From the NCBI GenBank assembly GCA_021325255.1, contig JAJPHP010000037.1:9124-73123 (forward strand): a DNA stretch of 64,000 bases, in the 5' to 3' direction. Numbering within the stretch: position 1 is the first letter of the stretch; the number at the start of each line of letters is the position of its first letter. Of the stretch, positions 28,449 to 37,720 are shown one piece after another. The notes below the pieces were generated by a model, which saw only the letters and a program-made list of their open reading frames with translations, was not told the DNA's origin and searched no databases. The position numbers were made by a program, and so were the translations under genes. This stretch comes from Nitrososphaerota archaeon. Lineage in GTDB: Archaea > Thermoproteota > Nitrososphaeria > Nitrososphaerales > CADDZS01.

Positions 28449-30566
28449 TTGTCTCTGAGTCAGGAAGCCAACAGAACGGTGCGAACCATATGCCGCTCCT
28501 GCGGGCATGGTGGGTGCGGAGTCTATGTCACCGTGAAGGACGGGAGAGCGGTAGCAATTGCTCCCGACAAAGATCATCCAATAAGCAAGGGGTACATTTG
28601 CTCAAAGGCTTACGGAGCGCTTGAGCTCGAATATCATCATGATAGACTGCTTCATCCCATGAAGAGAGCGGGTCGGAGAGGCGAAGGCAAGTGGGAGAAG
28701 ATTTCCTGGGGTCAGGCCTTTTCCACCATCGCAGACAAGTTGAATCAGCTGAAACAAGTGTCGGGCGCAGAGTCCGTCGTATTTGCTCACGGTACAGGAA
28801 GGGATTTCCATAGATTTGTCTACAGGGTCGCCAATCTCTTCGGCACGCCAAACGTAATGTCTCCCGGCCACATGTGCTACGTTCCGCGGGTCGCCATCTG
28901 TCATGCGATGGGGATGGAGATTCCTCTTTGTGATTATGAAAATCACCCCGGTATCATCGTAGCTTGGGGTAGCGACCATCTTGTTTCCAATCCGGACGAA
29001 AACAAGGGAATCAACCTTGCGAAGGAGGTCCGAGCCGGTTCGAAATTGATTGTGGTCAACCCAAGAAGAATCGGCATAGCCGACAAGGCTGACATGTTTC
29101 TCCAAGTGAGGCCAGCAACGGACACAGCTCTTGCCTTGGGAATGGCGAGGGTTATTGTGAAGGATGAACTGTATGACAAGAAGTTCATCGAGGATTATTC
29201 TTTCGGATTTGACAAATTTGCGCAGCGAATCGAAAAGTACGATCCGAAGACTGTGGAAGAGATTACCTGGGTTCCCTCAAATCAGGTTGTAGAAGCTGCG
29301 CATCTCTACGCAACGACAAAGCCAGCCTGCATCCAGTGGGGTGTAGGAATCGAGCAGAATCTGAACTGCGTGGACGCCGATCGTAGCTTGATCTACCTGG
29401 TAGCAATGACAGGCAATCTGGACGTCCCGGGAGGAAATGTAACTTTCGGTCTCCCCCCGGTTCTCCCGAGAAGCGAGTTCTCCCTTTTCGCCTCTCTTCC
29501 TCCAGGTCAAAGAGCAAAAATGCTGGGCGGGGAGAAGTACAAACTTGCCGCTTCGATAGGTCGTCTTACTCCTCATACGGTCTGGGATGCAATTCTGGAC
29601 GGAAACCCATATCGTGTTAGAGCGCTTGTTGTCTTTGCTAGCAATCTCTTGCTTGCAAGAGAAAACGCAAGGAGAGCATACAGGGCGCTTAAAGAGGTGG
29701 AGTTCTTCGTCGCATGTGACATTTTTAAGACGCCCACAACCGAGATGGCAGACATCGTGCTTCCCGCGGCAACATGGCTTGAAAACGACAATATCGCGGA
29801 TTACTGGAAGATCCACGGGTACGTATTCCCAAGAGTGAAGGCGGTCGAGCCTCTGGGAGAAGCAAGGCCCGACCATGTCATCCTAAACGAACTCGGAAAA
29901 CGTCTGGGCTTTCCGGAATTCTTCTGGGACACATACGAAGAATCGCTTGATTTCATATTAAAGCCAGCAAATCTGAGATGGACTCAGTTCAAGAATATCC
30001 CCTATCTGAGGAGCCCTGTCGAATTTAGAAAGTACGAGAAGAAGGGATTTGATACGAAGACTGGGAAGTTCGAGTTTTATCTAACAAAGTACGAAGAATG
30101 GGGATACGATCCGCTACCTGACTACAACGAGCCGCCGGAGAGCCCGAAAAGTGACACAGAGTTCGTCAAGAGATACCCCCTTGTCCTCACAACTGGTCAC
30201 CGTATTTTCGAATTTTTCGGCTCCGAGCACAGACAGTCCCCATCTCTGAGGAAGAGGCATCCAGATCCTCTCATCGAGATTAACACAAACAAAGGACACG
30301 AACTAGGGATAAAAGATGGAGCCTGGGTCAGAATAGAATCGCCGCGTGGATCTATAAGAATGAAAGCAAGACTCACTGACAGGATTGATCCACGGGTGGT
30401 AAGCGCGGAGTATGGATGGTGGTACCCGGAAAGAGAGGCTCCTGGATTTGACTGGCAGGAATCAAACATCAACATTCTCACATCCGACGCCGACAGGTTA
30501 GATGCGGGGATGGGAGCGACTAATCTTAGAGGCTTGATGTGCAACGTGAGACCTTTGGGCGAATAG
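28449..30566 (+). CDS. Mo/W-bis-PGD oxidoreductase (MopB superfamily)
   Basis: 705 aa. The N-terminal 4Fe-4S ligands are C15, C18, C23 and C51. C143 in SPGHMCYVPR sits where the molybdenum/tungsten-ligating Cys is found in acetylene-hydratase and polysulfide-reductase-like members. The C-terminal dinucleotide-binding domain shows LTTGHRIFEFFGSEHR and MGATNLRGL. No Tat signal is seen, so the enzyme is probably cytosolic; no membrane or Fe-S partner subunit is adjacent. TTG start. Unlike the neighbouring copy it is uninterrupted. Substrate unknown. Confidence 0.88.
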   Translation: MSLSQEANRTVRTICRSCGHGGCGVYVTVKDGRAVAIAPDKDHPISKGYICSKAYGALELEYHHDRLLHPMKRAGRRGEGKWEKISWGQAFSTIADKLNQLKQVSGAESVVFAHGTGRDFHRFVYRVANLFGTPNVMSPGHMCYVPRVAICHAMGMEIPLCDYENHPGIIVAWGSDHLVSNPDENKGINLAKEVRAGSKLIVVNPRRIGIADKADMFLQVRPATDTALALGMARVIVKDELYDKKFIEDYSFGFDKFAQRIEKYDPKTVEEITWVPSNQVVEAAHLYATTKPACIQWGVGIEQNLNCVDADRSLIYLVAMTGNLDVPGGNVTFGLPPVLPRSEFSLFASLPPGQRAKMLGGEKYKLAASIGRLTPHTVWDAILDGNPYRVRALVVFASNLLLARENARRAYRALKEVEFFVACDIFKTPTTEMADIVLPAATWLENDNIADYWKIHGYVFPRVKAVEPLGEARPDHVILNELGKRLGFPEFFWDTYEESLDFILKPANLRWTQFKNIPYLRSPVEFRKYEKKGFDTKTGKFEFYLTKYEEWGYDPLPDYNEPPESPKSDTEFVKRYPLVLTTGHRIFEFFGSEHRQSPSLRKRHPDPLIEINTNKGHELGIKDGAWVRIESPRGSIRMKARLTDRIDPRVVSAEYGWWYPEREAPGFDWQESNINILTSDADRLDAGMGATNLRGLMCNVRPLGE

Positions 30567-31452
30567 AGGTAGTTTTGTAGAATCCAGATTAACTATGGGA
30601 TTTTTGACTGTCCTGAACAAGAAAAAGTGAAATGAGAGATAGGACACTTTAATCGTTCGTTCGAATTATGTCCAGATAGTTTTCACCTAGGAGAACAACC
30701 AGAAGAAGCGTTGTGCTAGCATCTCGATACTCTTCAAACCGCTTGTTGAAGTGCCTCGGCGTTCCGGAGCATTTCTCCATGTCGGAGACTTCGTGAACAA
30801 GTTGCACAATTTGACAACGCTGCAATTCCTTTGATCGTCCGCATACGCTTATGTAAGCGAGCAACGTGGATAGCCTGCTAGACTTATGTGATGTGTAACA
30901 TCAATTTGTAGCAAGTCCTACATACGGAAAAAGGCTCTTAGCCGCTAGGGGCTACTCGATTTCAATTGTTTCTCCGTATGGATCTTCTCCCCGAAAGACC
31001 ACAGTGACTATTCGATGACGGGTGCTTTCAAGCGAGCTTTGCGAGGTTATACCAATCCTAGGCATGAGAATTCGAAGTGGGGCCTCTAGCAAGTCTCTAG
31101 ATACCCAGGAAAGTACTGGGGGAGACTATAAGCAATAATGGCGTTAGTTTCCAAGTTAATCAGGATTGAATATCTGGCGTTGGCACTTCTCACAAGGCAT
31201 CTGGTAGAATGTTTCCAGATTTGCTTTTACGTTTAAACGTCAGTGAATGGCAGTAGTGAAAATGTACACCCCTCGTGCGCCAATTGATTTCAATGCAAGC
31301 TGATACCTTGACATGAAGATCCTGATTTCAACTGTGAGTAGCGCCGCGATTTTCGCCCACTCCCTTCAGATTTGTCTCGGATTCGACGCAGACACTGAAT
31401 TTGTTCCGGCCACTGTTCTCGAAGACTGCGAAATTTCATTTGGGGTGGCCAC
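30567..31452. other. Long intergenic region without a supported gene
   Basis: About 890 nt separate the Mo oxidoreductase and the secreted protein gene. Short frames exist, for example 30649-30864 on the minus strand, but none shows a recognisable domain. No repeats or tRNA-like folds were noticed. It may hold decayed sequence. Confidence 0.4.
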
Positions 31453-32775
31453 TTGACGGGACTTCGAAAGATAGCTGTGATAGTATCAGCGATGCTCATT
31501 CTCTTATCAGGGACCTTACTTTCCGTCTCAAGTATACACACTTCCGCAACCGCCCCTCACTACCTCGGCTTCTGGCTTCAGGAGGGGAACATCGTTGGGT
31601 ACATGAGCCCCTCGTCTTTTGTGCAGCAATACTTCGGAACCCCGCCCTACCCATCTGGACTCGAGATGATGACGACGGGACCGACAAACTACTTTAGATT
31701 GAAGACAACCTCAACAGCACAGTATACCCTACAGTCGGCTCAGTTCTGGTCGCAGGTCGCATCTTACACAAACGCAAATTATCCTGGGGTTAAGATTCAG
31801 ATGATGGTTGGGCTCTGCCACAACGAGCCTCAATACACATGCCAGCCGTCGGACTACTATGTTGGGCTTAACCTGTTGCAAACCTGGCTCAACACCTTCG
31901 GCCACCATCCATCGGTCTACTCAGTTGGCTTGGAATCTGAGTATACAGATCAGATGTACAAGAACGTAACCGGACTGACAGCGATAATGAACATAGTTCA
32001 CAATGCTGGTTATCAATTTGTGAGCTACGGGGCCTATCTGGATCCCACCCAAATGCCGAGCGGAGGGTACATAATAGGCCACACGGGCTTCCCAGGAGGC
32101 GATGCGGGTTGTCTTGGGGCTTCTAGCTGCGACCAGGAACAGACCTTGACTAACCTCTTCACGGACTCACCCTACGTCGGAATCTTCAGCGGATACTATG
32201 CACAGTTCAGCTACCCGGCTTCGATTCCAACCTGCCCTGTAAACTCGACTTCCTCGTACAATGGCTCAGGGTACGGTTGGAACCAGTGCGTGGTGGACAC
32301 CGAAATTTCCTCGGCACTATCTCTTCCCCTTCAATACAGGGAATTTGTGAACCTCTGCCCGGGATTCGCCAACACGCAGACCAACGCGAACCAGCTTTGG
32401 ATGGACCCGACGCTCAGGAACTGGATATGGACCGACCCGCAGTACCAGTCGAACTTCAACCTCTCGACTGATATTCAGCCAGGAAGCACGTCATCATCTT
32501 TCTCCACATCAACTAGTAGTCATACCTCTTCATCCTCTAGCTTTCAGACCTTCTCATCTAGCTATCAGACATCCTCAACTAGTGATACGACCTCCTTCTC
32601 ATCAAGCAGTCAGACTCTGTTCTCATCAAGCACCCTTTCTTCCTCCTCATCAAGCATTGGTCCAGGGCCCTACTACGCTGCTGATTTAATCGTAATCGTT
32701 CTGGTGGTGGCGGTATGCACCTTTGGTTTTGTTTTTTATGTCAGGCCCAGACTTAGAGAAAGAAGATTGTGGTAA
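31453..32775 (+). CDS. Secreted, membrane-anchored protein with Ser/Thr-rich stalk; unknown catalytic-like domain
   Basis: 440 aa. A signal peptide (residues about 4-27, hydrophobic with RK before it) leads to a globular domain of about 310 residues beginning HYLGFWLQEG. A Ser/Thr-rich stalk follows (about 345-400), then one C-terminal membrane helix and a basic tail (RPRLRERR). The globular part contains YSVGLESEYTDQMYK and acidic/aromatic residues spaced as in TIM-barrel glycoside hydrolases, but I do not recognise a family. The architecture is that of archaeal surface proteins whose stalk is O-glycosylated. TTG start. Confidence 0.75.
   Translation: MTGLRKIAVIVSAMLILLSGTLLSVSSIHTSATAPHYLGFWLQEGNIVGYMSPSSFVQQYFGTPPYPSGLEMMTTGPTNYFRLKTTSTAQYTLQSAQFWSQVASYTNANYPGVKIQMMVGLCHNEPQYTCQPSDYYVGLNLLQTWLNTFGHHPSVYSVGLESEYTDQMYKNVTGLTAIMNIVHNAGYQFVSYGAYLDPTQMPSGGYIIGHTGFPGGDAGCLGASSCDQEQTLTNLFTDSPYVGIFSGYYAQFSYPASIPTCPVNSTSSYNGSGYGWNQCVVDTEISSALSLPLQYREFVNLCPGFANTQTNANQLWMDPTLRNWIWTDPQYQSNFNLSTDIQPGSTSSSFSTSTSSHTSSSSSFQTFSSSYQTSSTSDTTSFSSSSQTLFSSSTLSSSSSSIGPGPYYAADLIVIVLVVAVCTFGFVFYVRPRLRERRLW
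32484..32657 (+). repeat. Low-complexity Ser/Thr-coding tract
   Basis: Degenerate repeats of TCATCAAGC, TCATCTAGC and CTCATC code for the Ser/Thr stalk of the surface protein. Such tracts change length easily; the matching tract in the deacetylase at 57483 has similar composition. Confidence 0.7.
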
Positions 32776-32952
32776 GCGGAGAACCATCTTCAGTCTGACA
32801 GAGATGTAGTTCGTAGTCTTCTGAAATCAGTAGCTGTCACAAGTAAGCTCGACACAGATAGGCCCCGACTGCGAATTCGATACACCACAGTATGAGTTTC
32901 GCTTGGTCTAGATTAAGAGTGAATTTTGCTCAATCACTCACGATACTCTTAA

Positions 32953-34161
32953 TTGAAGAGTGACTCAATGCCATACAGTAATCAAGAGGGAGAACCTCGA
33001 TTGAATGACCAAGAAATGATGTTAGACGAGGATGAACTGCTCCTCATACCGGGCCCGACTACATTGAGCTCCCATGTACGCGCGGTAATGTCGCAGCCAC
33101 AGAAAAGCCACGTAGCCCCAGAGTTCTACAACGCCTTCAAGGAGCTTCTGGATCTTTCCAGGTACCTCTTCGGCAACTCCAACGGATTGCAGTTCGTTTT
33201 CACAGGTTCGGGCTCGATTGGCATGGAGTCCTCGGTCATCTCGCTCTTTGAACCCGGCGACAGGGTGCTCTGCCTTGAAACAGGATACTTTGGTCATAGG
33301 TTCTCGATGATGGCCGAAATCCACGGCTGCAAGCTCGAGACGATGGTCTCGGAGTTCGGGAGGCACATCGACTATGGGGTGGTCGAAAGAAAACTTCGGT
33401 CTGAAAAGTTCAAGGCCGTCTTGTTTACGCATGTTGACACTTCCACCTCGGTGATGAATGATGTTTCTGAACTTGCTCGGATAGCCGGAGATAACGATGT
33501 ATTGTCGGTTTGCGACTCTGTCTGCGGCGTCGGTGGCGCTCCGCTTGCTTTCGACGATCTAGGACTGGATATTGCCCTAACCGGATCCCAGAAGGCTATC
33601 GCTGCTCCGCCCGGCGCAACACTCCTCGCAGTTTCAAAGAGAGCTTTTGAGGTCATGGAGAAGAGAAAGACGCCGATTGCTTCTTACTACATGAACCTCG
33701 TCAGGTGGAAGCCGATCATGGACGACCCGAAAATCTACCTCACCACTCCTGCGGTGCAGGTCATGCTTGCTCTTCGAGAGGCGCTGGTTCAGATAAAGGA
33801 GGAGGGACTTAAGAAGCGGTGGGAGAGGCACGAAAAGCTAGCAAGGGCGCTGCAGTCGGGGCTTGAATCACTTGACCTCAGACCCGGACCCGACGTCGAA
33901 TCTAGGTCACCAACCGTCACAGCTTTCCACGTTCCATCGGGCAAATCTGCGGAATTTCAGGAGTCTCTTAGGCACAAGTACGGGATACATATAGCCCGAG
34001 GCTTTGGAGAGTATGCAAACAGCATGATGAGGATAGGCCATTTTGGGAACATTTCTGCGATGGACGTGCTTTCCTTCCTCGGCGCGATGGAGCTTACTTT
34101 GAAAGGGAGCACTTCCGTTCAGAGCGGACGTGCGGTCGACAAGGCCCTCTCAATGCTTTGA
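32953..34161 (+). CDS. Class V aminotransferase (alanine-glyoxylate / serine-pyruvate type)
   Basis: 402 aa. The fold-type I blocks are LLIPGPTTL near the N-terminus, FTGSGSIGMESSV, VCDSVCGVGG and the PLP lysine K214 in LTGSQKAIAAPPG. It transfers an amino group between alanine, serine or similar donors and glyoxylate or pyruvate. TTG 32953 opens the frame; ATG 32968 or ATG 33016 would also keep the conserved part. The reverse ArgS gene converges on it. In an autotroph or heterotroph it would feed glycine/serine metabolism. Confidence 0.87.
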   Translation: MKSDSMPYSNQEGEPRLNDQEMMLDEDELLLIPGPTTLSSHVRAVMSQPQKSHVAPEFYNAFKELLDLSRYLFGNSNGLQFVFTGSGSIGMESSVISLFEPGDRVLCLETGYFGHRFSMMAEIHGCKLETMVSEFGRHIDYGVVERKLRSEKFKAVLFTHVDTSTSVMNDVSELARIAGDNDVLSVCDSVCGVGGAPLAFDDLGLDIALTGSQKAIAAPPGATLLAVSKRAFEVMEKRKTPIASYYMNLVRWKPIMDDPKIYLTTPAVQVMLALREALVQIKEEGLKKRWERHEKLARALQSGLESLDLRPGPDVESRSPTVTAFHVPSGKSAEFQESLRHKYGIHIARGFGEYANSMMRIGHFGNISAMDVLSFLGAMELTLKGSTSVQSGRAVDKALSML

Positions 34162-34192
34162 GAATTAGAAAACAAAGATCACATTTCGTTTC

Positions 34193-36157
34193 CTAAATTC
34201 GCTCGAGTGTTTGTATCCCGAGGAGTTCCAATGAGTTCTTCAGAACCGAGCGAAAAGCTAGGACAAGTGCGATTCGAGAGTGCCTGCGATCGACGTTCTC
34301 TTCCTGGATCACCCTGTTTTTCTCGTAGAACTTGTTGAAGGCTTCGCACAGCTCGAAGGAGAAGTGCGCGATCCACTTTGGAGCGAGCATCTTCACCGAT
34401 CTTTCTACATATATGTCAAACTTTGAGATGAGTTTCATCAAATCCACCTCGGAATCTGTGTTCAGCAATTCCGGCGAGAGTTCACCTTCCGATTCCATTT
34501 CGCCAATCTTTGAAGTGATGCTCGAGGCTCTCGCAAATGTGTAAAGCATGTACGGGCCCGTTTCGCCTATAAGCTGTAAAGCATCTTCGAGATCAAAGAC
34601 TATGATCTTGTCGAGATCCTGCTTGAGAAGGCTAAACCTCACCGCGGAGATTGCGAGCTGCTCGGAGACGGTATCGAGCCACTTTTCATCCGTCACCGAG
34701 GTGTTTCTCTTCTTGGTCTCTTCGAGGGCCTTGCTCTTTACCGCGTCGAGGACATCGTCAGCGTTGATGTATGTGCCTTTTCTGCCCGACATTGTCACGA
34801 GCTCGCTTGGCTCTTCAGCTGAAACGGCGAATTTTTCAGCTCCGGGCAGCGAAGACGCTGTCTTTTGGCTCAAGGAGACAATCGCGTAGCCAAGGTGGAC
34901 ATTTCGCTCCTCAATCGAGCCGTCCGAATTTGTTCCAGCTAGCTGATCGAGTATGTGAGTAATGATTCTTTGCAGCCTTGCCTGGCGAGTGTCAATCACG
35001 GTAATGCTCTTGTCTGCCCCCCAAGGAACTGGCGGGGTTTTGGTCTCCCCTCCTTCCGCTCGAGTTCTCCACAGCTGAGTTTCATTGGGCTGGACGATGT
35101 ATCTGGTGTACGAAAACCTGTCCGGAATCAAGCCCACCTTGAGACCCGCGAGAGGAGTATCCTTGGCCACGTACGTGGCCGTGCCGTCTGCCCTCACGAG
35201 CACCTTGTCCTCTCCCTCTTTTTCGCCTGGAACAGTGACGATCCAGCAACCCAGGAACTTTCCCTCTGTTTCGTGTCTTGCGATACCCCGAGCCTTCAAC
35301 TCCGAGAATACGTACTCCCAGAGCTTTGACTGGATAATGTCCGACTCGTAGACCAAGAGGTCGTAGAACGCCCCAAAGCGCCAGCAAGTGACGAGCTGCT
35401 CTCTGAGAATTCTGTCTGTGATTTTGGCGGCAAATGGGAATACATCCGGGTCGCGTTCCTCGATCGCCTTGAGTACGAACTTTTGCTTCTCCTTTAGGGT
35501 AGGATTCTGCGCGTACTGCTTGTTTACCTCGACGTAAATCGAATCTCCAGCATAGTGGTCGTACTTTACTCCCGCAGGCGCATCTTCGGGATAGTTCAGG
35601 AACTTCAGTCCAACCAGAATGTCGGCGACCTGGAGACCAGAGTCATCAATGTAGTTGAGGACGCTGACGTTGTGTCTCGTGAACTTGAAGATCCTTGAGA
35701 CGCTGTCACCTATGGCTACGTTGCGGAGATGTCCTATATGCAAAGCCTTGTTGGGATTGACCGCCGTGTGCTCGACAAGAACTGTCTTGCTGCCACCTTC
35801 GCCGAGATCAATCCTGCCGTAAGAGGGATCAAGGGCCTTGGCTAGTAGATCCAAGAAAAATACCGAGTCTTTGATCCGAAAGTTGAGAAATCCAGATTGG
35901 TGGCCCTCGACAGATGCGACGTATCTGCCCTCGCTCAGAAGTGATTTCGAAATCTCCTGCGCGAGTTCTGTGGCAATCTCGGGGGGTTTTTTCTTCGCCT
36001 GTTTTGCAAGCTGGTACGCGACCCTGAATGAAAGGTCGCCGAATGACTTGTTCGGGGGCTCGCTCCACTCCAGCTTTCCTTGAGCCTCGTATCCGAGAGA
36101 CATCAAAGCCTTGGATGTTAGTGCTTGTGCCTCATTCGCAAACTCTCTGAAACTCAA
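34193..36157 (-). CDS. argS: Arginyl-tRNA synthetase
   Basis: 654 aa class I synthetase: N-terminal Add-1 domain, HIGH motif LHIGHLRN (H140-H143), the KMSKS-equivalent loop TMSGRKGTYINADD and a C-terminal DALR anticodon-binding domain with helix YTFARASSITSK. It charges the tRNA-Arg, one gene for which lies 1.1 kb away. ATG 36157 is the natural start. Promoter TATA box at 36203-36210. Confidence 0.95.
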   Translation of the reverse strand: MSFREFANEAQALTSKALMSLGYEAQGKLEWSEPPNKSFGDLSFRVAYQLAKQAKKKPPEIATELAQEISKSLLSEGRYVASVEGHQSGFLNFRIKDSVFFLDLLAKALDPSYGRIDLGEGGSKTVLVEHTAVNPNKALHIGHLRNVAIGDSVSRIFKFTRHNVSVLNYIDDSGLQVADILVGLKFLNYPEDAPAGVKYDHYAGDSIYVEVNKQYAQNPTLKEKQKFVLKAIEERDPDVFPFAAKITDRILREQLVTCWRFGAFYDLLVYESDIIQSKLWEYVFSELKARGIARHETEGKFLGCWIVTVPGEKEGEDKVLVRADGTATYVAKDTPLAGLKVGLIPDRFSYTRYIVQPNETQLWRTRAEGGETKTPPVPWGADKSITVIDTRQARLQRIITHILDQLAGTNSDGSIEERNVHLGYAIVSLSQKTASSLPGAEKFAVSAEEPSELVTMSGRKGTYINADDVLDAVKSKALEETKKRNTSVTDEKWLDTVSEQLAISAVRFSLLKQDLDKIIVFDLEDALQLIGETGPYMLYTFARASSITSKIGEMESEGELSPELLNTDSEVDLMKLISKFDIYVERSVKMLAPKWIAHFSFELCEAFNKFYEKNRVIQEENVDRRHSRIALVLAFRSVLKNSLELLGIQTLERI

Positions 36158-36202
36158 AAGTGGTCACTTCTTATGCAGACAAGGTAACGTTGAATTTTGT
36201 CG

Positions 36203-36210
36203 TAATATAT
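36203..36210 (-). promoter_or_regulatory. TATA box of argS
   Basis: On the minus strand the site reads ATATATTA, 46 nt before ATG 36157, leaving a leader of about 20 nt. Confidence 0.5.
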
Positions 36211-36243
36211 CGTTGTCTTCTTGACGGATCCAATAATTATCTT

Positions 36244-36930
36244 TTAGAGCAAGCTCTTGGCACAGTAGGCAATTGCTTCAACGGTGCCGTTCCCGATCTC
36301 TTGAGTGCAAACGTGCTTTGCCTCTGACTTTACATCCTCAGGCGCGTTTGATACCGCCAAGCTATAGCCGCACATTCGAAACATCGGCACGTCAGTTTCG
36401 CTGTCTCCGATGACGATAGTTTCCTCAGGCAGAACTCCTAAATATCGTAGTGCTTCGCCAAGCGCCAGCGACTTTTCAATCCCCTTTCTCGTAAGATGCA
36501 GAGCGAATTTGCTGTCGTGGATCGTCACCGGTATAGCCGCATCATCAAGTACCTTTTGCCCTTCACGCCCATCGAATGTTCTGAGCAGAACGACCTCGGT
36601 CAACCTCGCGCTAACCGGTTTCACTTTCACATCCTGAATGTTCTTGCACAGGCAGTCATATGCTTCCAAGCTTTTGGTCTTGTCGGTGTACAGCTTGAGA
36701 TCTGATGGCGATGTCATAAGGACACCACCATTTTCGCAGACAGCTACCTTGGTGCAGCCAATGAAGACTCCAAGATAGTAGGTGTCCCAGGGCCCCCTCC
36801 CGGAGGCTAGGAGGACCTCATACCCCAACTTTCGCAGCCACCGAATAGAGTTGACCGCTTCGAGGTTGAGAATTCCGTCATAGTCGACTATGGTCCCGTC
36901 GATGTCCAGGACGAAAGCCTTGAAAGCCAA
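36244..36930 (-). CDS. Archaeal-type phosphoglycolate phosphatase / HAD-IIB sugar phosphatase
   Basis: 228 aa HAD-superfamily hydrolase. Motif I LDIDGTIVDYD (D9, D11), motif II serine in LLASGRGP, motif III Lys in KGIEKSLALGEALR and motif IV GDSETDVPMF. The size and motifs match archaeal phosphoglycolate phosphatases (TA0175 type), which hydrolyse 2-phosphoglycolate. It lies upstream of argS on the same strand but argS has its own TATA box. Confidence 0.87.
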   Translation of the reverse strand: MAFKAFVLDIDGTIVDYDGILNLEAVNSIRWLRKLGYEVLLASGRGPWDTYYLGVFIGCTKVAVCENGGVLMTSPSDLKLYTDKTKSLEAYDCLCKNIQDVKVKPVSARLTEVVLLRTFDGREGQKVLDDAAIPVTIHDSKFALHLTRKGIEKSLALGEALRYLGVLPEETIVIGDSETDVPMFRMCGYSLAVSNAPEDVKSEAKHVCTQEIGNGTVEAIAYCAKSLL

Positions 36931-37266
36931 GAGGAATGTTCAGACCAACCTTACAGTGAGTAATTTGATTCAAATCGGAACGGTGGCGTGAATGCATTTC
37001 CCTACCAATGCAAAAGTACCCGATATGTTCCCTGAACCATCAGAATCCGGTAGAGTTTAATTAGTTTGTGTCCCACAAAAAAAGAGACGACAAACAAGGG
37101 TTTCCCCGTCTTTTTTCATCAAAGTGGATAAACCCATAGGCTGAGACAATGGGATCAAGACATTCGCCATCCTATCCTTGAGCCAAAAAACTGCTTTCAA
37201 TCGCATGAAAAATGCTTATTTTGTCGCTCGATACACATGCTCGCTCAAGCGGTAAAGAAGGGTCAA
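36931..37266. other. Intergenic region upstream of tRNA-Arg
   Basis: No coding frame is supported. A T-rich stretch (about 37109-37118) and the AT-rich ATGCTTATTTTG near 37209-37220, some 50 nt before the tRNA, may be terminator and promoter elements. Confidence 0.35.
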
Positions 37267-37281
37267 GGGCCTGTAGCCTAG

Positions 37282-37374
37282 CATGGATGCGAAGGATACA
37301 ACGACAAGTCCTAAGCCAGAACGCTGCGATTATTTCGGGCGCCGACATTGACGAAAAGCTCGGAAGTGATCCAA
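37282..37374 (+). other. Non-canonical D-loop intron of tRNA-Arg
   Basis: About 93 nt interrupt the D-loop. TGGAT occurs at both borders, so the exact cut may shift by a few bases and the mature loop could be AGCCTGGATTA or AGCATGGATTA. TGGAT (37284-37288) pairs with ATCCA (37369-37373), but I could not draw a strict bulge-helix-bulge, so the borders are approximate. Confidence 0.6.
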
Positions 37375-37399
37375 CCTGGATTAGGGCGTCAGCCTGCGG

Positions 37400-37442
37400 T
37401 CACGTCATTCTGATGTAGTGGAATGATCTCAGAAAGGCAGAA
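37400..37442 (+). other. Canonical anticodon-loop intron of tRNA-Arg
   Basis: 43 nt at position 37/38. Outer helix TCAGC/GCTGG, central helix CTGC (37394-37397)/GCAG (37437-37440), three-nt bulges GGT and AAA, and an intron hairpin TCATTC/GAATGA fit the archaeal splicing endonuclease motif. Confidence 0.8.
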
Positions 37443-37720
37443 AGCTGGAGGTCGTGGGTTCAAATCCCACCAGGCCCGCTTAACTTCCACATGTCTTCGT
37501 TTCTACAATGGCAGGTATTCTGTTTCATGATTTTCGTCTGTATGCTGTAGCGGATTTCGATACACTGCCTACTTCCTTGGGTTGTAGGTCTAAGCGTCTA
37601 AAAGGGAGAGAGTGGCGCTCATTGATGCGCTTTTTTGCGTATTTGCTCGCAATAGTGCGCATATACGAACATTAAAGCCAGGGCGACGCCCCATCAACCA
37701 TATCCCGGTCCCTTGTTGAA

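Larger units (their letters stand above)
37267..37478 (+). tRNA. tRNA-Arg (anticodon GCG) with two introns
   Basis: Acceptor GGGCCTG (37267-37273) pairs with CAGGCCC (37471-37477), discriminator G 37478. D-stem GCCT pairs with GGGC (37384-37387). Anticodon stem TCAGC (37389-37393) pairs with GCTGG (37444-37448); the loop CTGCGG gives anticodon GCG. T-arm GTGGG-TTCAAAT-CCCAC is perfect. Removing 37282-37374 (D-loop) and 37400-37442 (position 37/38) leaves a 76-nt tRNA. The second intron has the bulge-helix-bulge central helix CTGC/GCAG. CCA is not encoded. Confidence 0.85.

Noticed and set aside
30649..30864. 71-codon minus-strand frame in the gap after the Mo oxidoreductase
   Set aside because: No recognisable motif, promoter or partner; left as part of an unexplained intergenic region.
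32484..32657. Ser/Thr-coding repeat tract as a CRISPR or satellite array
   Set aside because: Repeats are degenerate, in phase with codons and lie inside a coding gene; no spacer-repeat structure anywhere in the window.
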